Below, one piece after another: positions 57,162 through 64,000 of a stretch of DNA of 64,000 bases (position 1 is its first letter; each line of letters begins with the position of its first letter). A model generated the notes under the pieces. It had not been told where the DNA came from. It searched no databases and was given only the letters and a program-made list of their open reading frames with translations. The stretch is from Septoria linicola (Eukaryota; Ascomycota; Dothideomycetes; Mycosphaerellales; Mycosphaerellaceae). Where the stretch lies: assembly GCA_024114885.1 (NCBI GenBank), contig CP099425.1:372001-436000 (forward strand), read 5' to 3'. A program made the translations under genes and the position numbers.

Positions 57162-59503
57162 ATGGACGAAAGTACTGCATCGTTGGCTCCTGGTGACGAT
57201 AGCTCACAAACGCGACATTCGTCTCGAGCGCCGAGTGTTCCTAGAAGGGAAGAGACTGGAGATTCAGAAAAGGCAGGAAGGGTGTGGTCGCGTGGAGTGG
57301 CTGATGCATGGGATCCTTGGTGAGTTTTGCGGAAGCACACTCCATGTCGAGACATGTGAGGAGACACATGACTGGATGACACAGGATGAAATCACGTGCT
57401 AACGCCGTGCAGTATCCTAACATGCGATGGAGGAGGAATCAGAGGATACAGCAGCCTGATTATCCTGAAGGCATTGATGGTACGTTCACATTTCCTACTT
57501 CTATACTCCTACTTTGCATGGATCGACTGCGGCACTGGACCTCAAAAGTCGACCTCCAAATCTGATCGCTCGACGGAGAGACCACTTTTGCCACTCAGGC
57601 GTGTCTGCCATAAGAGATCTCGCACCACGTTCTTCACTCCAAGTCGCTCTGTACGGAGTCAATGTACCTTGGGCCACTGGCTGTGCTTCTGACGGCATAG
57701 CACGCATCACATCTTGGAAAGCGAGCACGATTTCCAGCATTCACTTTTAACTATGTCAATTCACGATCAGGTCTCTCCGCGATATTGCAGCATGGAAATG
57801 CCCGTTGTCTTCGCTCCCGTTGGCGCAGCCCATGCGGGAGTGGCAAGAAAGCTAATGCTAACTCTTCGTAGCATGAGGTATGGGAGTGGGAACAGTATTA
57901 CGACAAACAATCGATAGTGGAAACTCGGACAGACAGCCCGACAGAGATCCGTGCTGACAGTCCCACATCGTACCGCACGAATGACCAAGCCCAGGCTGGA
58001 GCAGTCCGAGGCCGACAAGGTGAACACCACTCACTTGGTAACGACTCTTACGCAGCCGCTGAAGCCCACGGTGTCTCCACTGATCTACCAGATACTAAGG
58101 TCGCCCCTGCTGCTGCGGCAGCCACTGTGGTCCAGGATGAACTCACGAGCGACCTCTCTACGAAGAAAGCTATCACAGAAGAGGAACTATTGCCATGCCA
58201 CTATTTCGACTTCATGTATGGCACATCGACTGGGGGCCTGATAGCCACGATTCTTGGTCGTCTACGCATGACTGTCACGGAAGCGCTGGAGCTTTATCGT
58301 AAAGTGGGCAACGATCTTTTCGGCAAGCGGCGTAGTTCGGTTCCACTTCGAACGAAATACCATCACGAGCCTCTCGAACAAGCAGTGAGGGATATTGTCA
58401 GCAGCCGCTGCAGCCAGCATGAAGCTTGTGATGGTAACGATCTTCACCCTCTAGTGATGAACGAACGTAAGTGTCTCAGAGCTCTGCCGCATTCCACGCC
58501 AATGACTGCTCCAACTCCGAGCTCAACTCTGGCTGCGAATTTCAGGGAAACGTTTGCTGGGAAATATCACATTTGCTGACATCTTTTAGTGGACAGCATG
58601 GGGAGGCCAATCCCTTTCGACGTCGATCGACCCCGAGTATGCCAATCGTGCTGTCTCGCAGCGACACATAACGAGAACATAAATGAAGCGTACCTATTAC
58701 GATCATATCCGCAGTTCTACGGGGAGACTACGCCGAACTGGATTACACGATACAACGAGGGTGCAGACGCAATCCCAATCTGGCAAGTGACTCGAGCTAC
58801 CTCAGCTGCGCCCTTCTATTTCCAAATGGTTAAAGCAATTATCGATGACATCGGCGTGGAGAAAGAAAGACACTTCAAGGACGGCGGTATTCGAGAAAAC
58901 AACCCGAGTGCCGCAGCATTGAGTGAGTTCCACGCACTCTACGAAGGTAAAGCAAAGCAACCTGCACTCATGCTTAGCGTTGGCACTGGGCGGCCTAATC
59001 AGGCTCGAGATGGCTTCGCCACGAATTGGCCGTCGTGGTTTGGCCGAATGAAAGTGGTCAACGACTTCATGGAAAAGCGTGCAGTGCTACAAAACTTGTT
59101 GATCAAGTACACTGAAGGTGAGCGCCAGCATCAACATATGCGAGAGTACGCGCAAGGCGAACACACCTGGTACAAACGGCTGAATGTCTCGCATGGTCTC
59201 GAGAATATGCCATTGGACTCATGGGAACGTGGGAAGTGGACGGATCCCAAAAGTGGAGAGGAGATTACCGTGCCTGGTGGTGCGAGCTTGACCAAAATGG
59301 AGGAAATCACAGAAGAGTACCTGAGCCGGCCCTACGACAAGGACATCGACTCTTACGCTCCGCCAAGCACCATGCTCAGACAAGCTGCGCAGAAGTTAGT
59401 GCTGCAGCGCCGGGCCAGGGAAGAACTTGGTGGTGTGCGATGGGACACTTTTGTGGGCAAGAAGTCTACCCCTGTGGACCACGCCAACGGATTTGCAGGA
59501 TGA
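57162..59503 (+). CDS. patatin-like phospholipase domain protein
   Basis: Exons 57162-57319, 57413-57479, 57872-58466 and 58590-59503 give 577 residues. The oxyanion-hole motif CDGGGIRGYSSLIIL is split from upstream sequence at a C codon. The nucleophile serine lies in FDFMYGTSTGGLIA and the catalytic aspartate in FKDGGIRENNPS. A disordered S/T/A-rich insert separates the first two motifs. The C-terminal 150 residues are charged and lack a known domain. It probably hydrolyses acyl esters of phospholipids or galactolipids in the cytosol. The intron at 57480-57871 (392 nt) is unusually long for this window. Confidence 0.85.
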
Positions 59504-59951
59504 AGCCGTCTCAGGCATCTCGAGCTCTTCATGCCACCGAATGCGCAACCAAGTGCGTTCGACCAATAGCCCGTCAGAGAGACTGCCGATGAATGAGAGA
59601 ATGCTGTGCACTACGAGCACTTTCTGGCTCCCCACATGCAGGCCCATGCGGACGACACACGTCGGGACCTCTCCACCAGTTGAACGGCGAAGCCCTGATC
59701 TAGCATACGCCTCCTACCAGGCCCAAGTTCTGCTAAAGTCACCTAGCTGGCCAAACGGTAATCGGCAGCCATCTCAAGACTTTTTGGACGCGACAAACGC
59801 GCAGCTGCTGACAAGACATCAAGGAAGAAGGATTTTTTTTGGTACTACACAGAAAACTAGGTATCCTATAACAATAACTTGTCAGCTTTACCTTCCATTC
59901 ACCTCTCTCCCCATTCGCCAACCAAAGCCTCTCCTCACCACCGCCATCACC
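59504..59951. other. intergenic, no gene seen
   Basis: Between the patatin-like gene and the SDR pseudogene; pyrimidine-rich before 59952, as in fungal 5' UTRs. Confidence 0.5.
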
Positions 59952-61106
59952 ATGTCGCACACAACCCCCCCTAATCCTCCTCACAGGCGCCACAGGCTTC
60001 ATCGGCTTCCGCACCCTCTGCCGCGCCCTCTCCGAAACAACCTACCACATCCGCTGCGCAGTCCGCGACCCCGCCAAAGCCACCGCTCTCCTCTCCAACC
60101 CCTTCCTCCAAAACTCTACCAGATTTCTCGCCCACCAAAATCTCCTCCATCATCGTTCCCGACTTCTCCCTTCCAGGAGCTTTCGACGCCGCATGTCAAG
60201 ATGTCATGTATATCCTAACACGCATATTGCTTCGCCGTCGCCGATTGGTGCTTCTCCTCCTTCTCCTCCGACAAAGGATGCCATGGGGTGGTATGAGGAG
60301 AGGTTTATCAAGCCATCTGTACAATCGACGGTCGGGATGTTGGAGTCCGCAAAAAAAAAAAAAAAAGCAGGCACGGTGGAACGAGTGGTGATTACTTCTT
60401 CGATTGGAGCGATTGTGCCGATGAAGGTTTGTATTCAGGGATCAAAAGACGAGAGTGAGGTGTTTGATGCGGAGAGTAGGATCCCCATGCCGGAGTTGAA
60501 GACTTTGAGAGATCCGATTCCAGCGTATTTTGCGAGTAAAACTGCCGCTTTGGCTGCAGGGGAGGAATGGATGAGGAAATATACTGACGGCGGTGGGGAT
60601 GAAGACTGAAGTTGGGTTTGATCTGGTTCATATTCATCCCGGGTTTGTGTTTGGGAGGGATGAGTTTGCGAAGAAGGGGGAGGATATGTTGAGGACGACG
60701 AAGTATATGGTGTTGGGACAGGTTTTGGGATTGGAGGATCCAGCTTGGCTTCAGGGGGAGGCCGATGGCTGTGGCGAGTGACAAGTGTGCATGATGTGGC
60801 GAGGGTCCATGTTGAGGCTTTGAGAAAGGAGAGGGTGGGAGGGAATCAGAGTTTTTTGTGGTTGCGGAGAGAAATGAGGAGGGGGTGGAGTGGGATGATG
60901 TGCCGGGGATGGTGAGGAGGCACTTTGGGGAGGCGGTGGAGAAGGGAGTGTTCAAGTTTGTGAGGGAACATCGTACGGTGCCTGTGAAGCTAGATTCGAC
61001 GAAGACGACGGAGGAGCTATTTAGTTTCAAGTATACGAAGCTCGAAGACCTTGTGGTTGAGGTTATTGATCAGTACCTGGAACTGATTGGTATGGAAAAA
61101 AAGTAG
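59952..61106 (+). pseudogene. extended SDR (dihydroflavonol-reductase/epimerase-like), multiply frameshifted
   Basis: Reading ATG at 59952, a run of seven C (59965-59971) already breaks the frame before LILLTGATGFIGFRTL, the NAD(P)-binding motif. Recognisable SDR segments then alternate between frames: IVPDFSLPGAFDAACQDV, HIASPSPIG, VERVVITSSIGAIVP, FDLVHIHPGFVFGRDE, SVHDVARVHVEAL and FVVAERNEEGVEWDDV, ending at 61106. At least six frame changes are needed, near 59968, 60120, 60215, 60590, 60765 and 60850. A run of sixteen A lies at 60351-60366. Either the gene is decayed or this segment has homopolymer errors. Confidence 0.8.
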
Positions 61107-62008
61107 TTAAGTTATCTTACTACGATATTATACTATTATTGGCCGTCCCCTCGTCTCCCTTGCCTGCTAAGCGTGGTTTCAGGCATGTGGCATAAGAGTA
61201 GTAGCATCTCCTTGAGCTCGGTAATCCGCATCTCGCCTTGGCCCAATAAGCGCATGCCCCCAAGAATGAAGAATCTCCCGGCTTCACGACCCTGTGATCG
61301 TCTCGCAAAGCTCCAATAGGAATCTCAGCAGCCTAAGGGGTGCCTCAGTCAAGGATGCTATTGTGTTTCCGCTCGGGGTGAGGTAGCCACGGCACTAAAG
61401 TTGACGTTCTTGTTCCGCCAGAGATATGGAAGTACTTCAATGCAGTCCACTAATAGAACTTAAGAAGGTACCAGTTGTGGCCGCCAGGGCGTTCTTGTAT
61501 ACCTCGAGCACAAGGCAAGATGTGGGTCTTCCAGTTGAGATCTCTCATCGTAGCAACTATGTCGAACGTCCTCGCCATTTTTGGTGCTGGTACTCGTCAG
61601 TCATGTGCTGATGGACTACTGTCGGAAGTACTTACTGCTCAGCTTATTTCGCTGGTGCTCCCTCAATTCGCTGGTGTGTGTACTCAGAGGTGCTATGTCG
61701 CATGTCGTTCATGTGGGGACTTTTGTTTCAACCGGAGATGCTGTTTGTTGTTCGAGCAAGATTGATAGAGCGAGCCGCATGTGCAAGTGAGGGGTGAAAA
61801 CACGCTAGTAAACGTTCGCGTGCTTCACACGCAAGTCGTATCTACGCAGCATGAACACAAAGAAATGGGGTCGAACTGAAACTGAGTTCATAGCAGTCCA
61901 GATACCAACTTCGCTTCCGTGGCAATCGAGGTCGCGTAATATCCGTCGAGAGTGAGGCCAATGGTCGTTTCAGGTCGTCCTCACTCGCAAAAGTCTCCTC
62001 ACTCGTCT
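61107..62008. other. convergent intergenic region
   Basis: 0.9 kb with no supported gene on either strand. Confidence 0.45.
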
Positions 62009-62370
62009 TCACTTCCTCACGCCCTCCCAACTCCACTCAACCTCCTCCACCGCCAGCATCTCGAGCACTTTTGCTCCCGCCAATCCAAGCACAGCACCGC
62101 GGAGCACGTTCTTTGCGTCGAGCGATGCTACCTCCACCCCGTACTTCTTCTTGTTCTTCACTGGGAGAGACTTTCCCATCGACTTGCTTCCGTTTTCTTG
62201 CTTGATCTTCGAAATCACCGGGTTGGCGTACAGGTCGCGTAGTGGGCGGGTGGTGTGCAGAGAGCGTACTGCCATGGAGGTGACGCGAGAGGCTGGGTTA
62301 CTTGTTAGTTATGTTTTTTGTCGGCTGTGTTGTGGTGGTGGTGGGTCTTACTGACTTTGGAGACGGCCAT
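62009..62370 (-). CDS. small hypothetical, possibly mitochondrial protein
   Basis: Exons 62352-62370 and 62009-62292 give 100 residues starting MAVSKVTSRVTSMAVRSLHTTRPL, with the intron joining at a T codon. The basic, hydroxylated N-terminus with RSLHTTRP resembles a cleavable mitochondrial presequence. A weakly hydrophobic segment (NVLRGAVLGLAGAKVLEML) lies near residue 80. Family not recognised. Confidence 0.55.
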
Positions 62371-62886
62371 TGTGTGGTATGTGTGGTGTTTTCTTACTTA
62401 GTATAGTGCTTATAGTTGTTTCTGATTTGTGCTATTGTGTGGAGTTGGTACGGTTGTAGTCGAGTTGGCGTAGTGATTGAAGTTTTCGAGGGAAGCTGTA
62501 AAAGAAATACAGAAATGTCTGTTGGCTTATGCCATTTGCAAGTGAAGCTGGTGGCTTCGAGTGACCCGTGCGTGCTGTTTCAAGTGAGCTCTGCGAAGTA
62601 GCTAGATGCAGCGTGAGGACGGAAGGGAGATTGTGAGCAAAGACGTTCACTTACGTTCAGGGTATCAGAACTGTAGAGTGTCCATCTGGCTCTGCTCGCT
62701 CCTATGTCCTTGGCACGCGGATGGCGCGCCATGTCTTCTTCATCAACTATCTACTGGCGTGCCTGGATGCCAGATTGGAGACCGACTTTCTCCTGTGCCT
62801 AGGCTGACCGGCCCATGCACTTTTTATGCATGCAAAACTCCTCGCTAAACCTTCATCATCATGACTTCGTGCTTGGTATCCTCCAT
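62371..62886. other. intergenic, no gene seen
   Basis: Between the small gene's start and the CSN3 end. No supported frame. Confidence 0.5.
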
Positions 62887-64000
62887 CTACAGCATCAGAT
62901 CCTCATCATCGCCCTCGATCATTTTCCCACCTGGCGCCTCCCATGTGAGGTCCATGGCGTCGGCAGGATCAATCGAGAGTTCACTGCGATGATTGCGCTT
63001 CTGGTGTTCGACAAACTCCTTGGTGAGCTGTAGGCGTCGATCTGCCTCGCGCACCTGTGTCACCAACGCTTGAATGCGTGTGGTCTGTGCCTCCAAGTCA
63101 TCTTGCGTTTGTGAAGTTGCAGTGTCGTGGAAGCGTAGCACTGTGTCTGCGCCAGCCCCTGAAAGACTTGCTGCAAGGTAGCCACCCTGAATCATGCTCT
63201 GCAAAGTCTGCAATGCCTCGCCAGCGTCTATCTCAAGCAGATTGGCAATGCGTACTACAGGCAGTGCAGCATACGTGCGCTGCAGATCAATGACTCTGTA
63301 GCGCTGCAAGGCGTTGCTGACCTCCTTCACCAGTCCGATATTCCCGTCGTCTTGGATGATCTGAAAAGCAGTCTCCGCGTTGGCTTGAAACTTCTTACCA
63401 TTACGCTGAGTGAAGTCCAGGGCAAGCTCATCGTATGGCTTGGACAATGCCTTGATAGCCTTCCAGACAATCTGGTCATGCGTCTTTGGATCTGGAAAGG
63501 GCTTGCCCTGCGCTATGAGGCCAACCAGGATCCATTTCTTGTACGCTTCGACCTGCAATGCGCTTGCAGTGTGCGACTGCGAAGGCGAAAGCAGTATGTA
63601 CTCCAAGAACAGCCGAGCACGAGTCCAGTTCTGTAGACCAATGTAGATCGATGCACCCACCAGATAGTACTCCAACACATCAGCACAATCTAGCCTCTTT
63701 GCAAAACCACTCTTGTCCGTGATCCACGCATTGCTCATCTCGTGCTCGTCGCTCGGCAGCTCTTCAGTAGCCTTCTGGGTCTTGGACGGGAAGGCGTGCA
63801 CGTCGGCATCCAGCACCGGAAGTGCTTGGCTAGGGACGCTTCTCAGGAGACACAGCCTTACAAGCTTCAGATGTGCGGGGATGAAGGTACCAGCAGTGGG
63901 ATCGAGTCGTAGTAGAGCATTGACGAGCGGCGTCAAGTCGGTCTGGCCATTCTCGTACAGAGTGCCGTACATCCAATCCCACAGGATTACGAACTCGTCG
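62887..64000 (-). CDS. CSN3: COP9 signalosome subunit 3, 5' end outside window
   Basis: The frame stays open to the window edge (codons D-E-F-V-I-L-W-D-W-M precede MYGTLYENG), so the N-terminus is missing. The visible 371 residues contain helical repeats (CADVLEYYLVGASIYIGLQNW, EAYKKWILVGLIAQGK) and a PCI-type winged helix (YRVIDLQRTYAALPVVRIANLL, EALQTLQSMIQGGYLAAS). They end in a coiled segment and an acidic tail. The complex removes NEDD8 from cullins and so controls SCF ligases. Confidence 0.9.
   Translation of the reverse strand, partial: DEFVILWDWMYGTLYENGQTDLTPLVNALLRLDPTAGTFIPAHLKLVRLCLLRSVPSQALPVLDADVHAFPSKTQKATEELPSDEHEMSNAWITDKSGFAKRLDCADVLEYYLVGASIYIGLQNWTRARLFLEYILLSPSQSHTASALQVEAYKKWILVGLIAQGKPFPDPKTHDQIVWKAIKALSKPYDELALDFTQRNGKKFQANAETAFQIIQDDGNIGLVKEVSNALQRYRVIDLQRTYAALPVVRIANLLEIDAGEALQTLQSMIQGGYLAASLSGAGADTVLRFHDTATSQTQDDLEAQTTRIQALVTQVREADRRLQLTKEFVEHQKRNHRSELSIDPADAMDLTWEAPGGKMIEGDDEDLML

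Overview
The window comes from a filamentous ascomycete. Genes have short introns (about 45-90 nt) with GT-AG ends and CTAAC-like branch sites. Transposon sequence carries a CpA-to-TpA mutation pattern typical of repeat-induced point mutation (RIP). Gene content (CAP20/perilipin, UDP-galactopyranose mutase, FNT transporter, UstYa oxidase, F-box and DUF7587-like families) suggests a plant-associated or environmental Dothideomycete. That placement is inference. Gene models were read by eye, joining exons by frame, splice sites and family resemblance.

Left part (1-16 kb). Two inverted, RIP-degraded Copia retrotransposon copies (1-1585, cut by the window edge, and 11284-15972) flank a gene island. 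The island holds a PC4/Sub1 coactivator, a membrane coiled-coil protein, SEC24, a small conserved-looking protein and a three-exon, six-cysteine secreted protein (9322-9658). Upstream of the secreted protein lie an array of TGGCAC hexamers and a 170-bp inverted repeat, of which only the transposon-side arm is clearly RIP-mutated.

Middle part (16-47 kb). A FAD/Rieske oxidoreductase with two in-frame stops sits just beyond the retrotransposon. It is followed by three F-box genes (one frameshifted), a polysaccharide deacetylase, alternative oxidase, a P450, an FNT transporter, UBP14, PDAT (ending in KDEL), NAA30, a DUF7587-like protein, UDP-galactopyranose mutase divergent from a TPT-type sugar transporter, and CAP20.

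Right part (47-64 kb). After a gene-poor 2.8 kb come Mo25/HymA and then the most interesting locus. There, a secreted protein made of 22-residue repeats (52206-52743) is transcribed divergently from a UstYa/DUF3328 oxidase (53293-54758), the layout expected of a small dikaritin-type ribosomal peptide locus. An unrecognised protein, a patatin-like lipase, an SDR pseudogene with six frame changes, a small possibly mitochondrial protein and a 5'-truncated CSN3 complete the window. No convincing tRNA, rRNA or CRISPR was seen.
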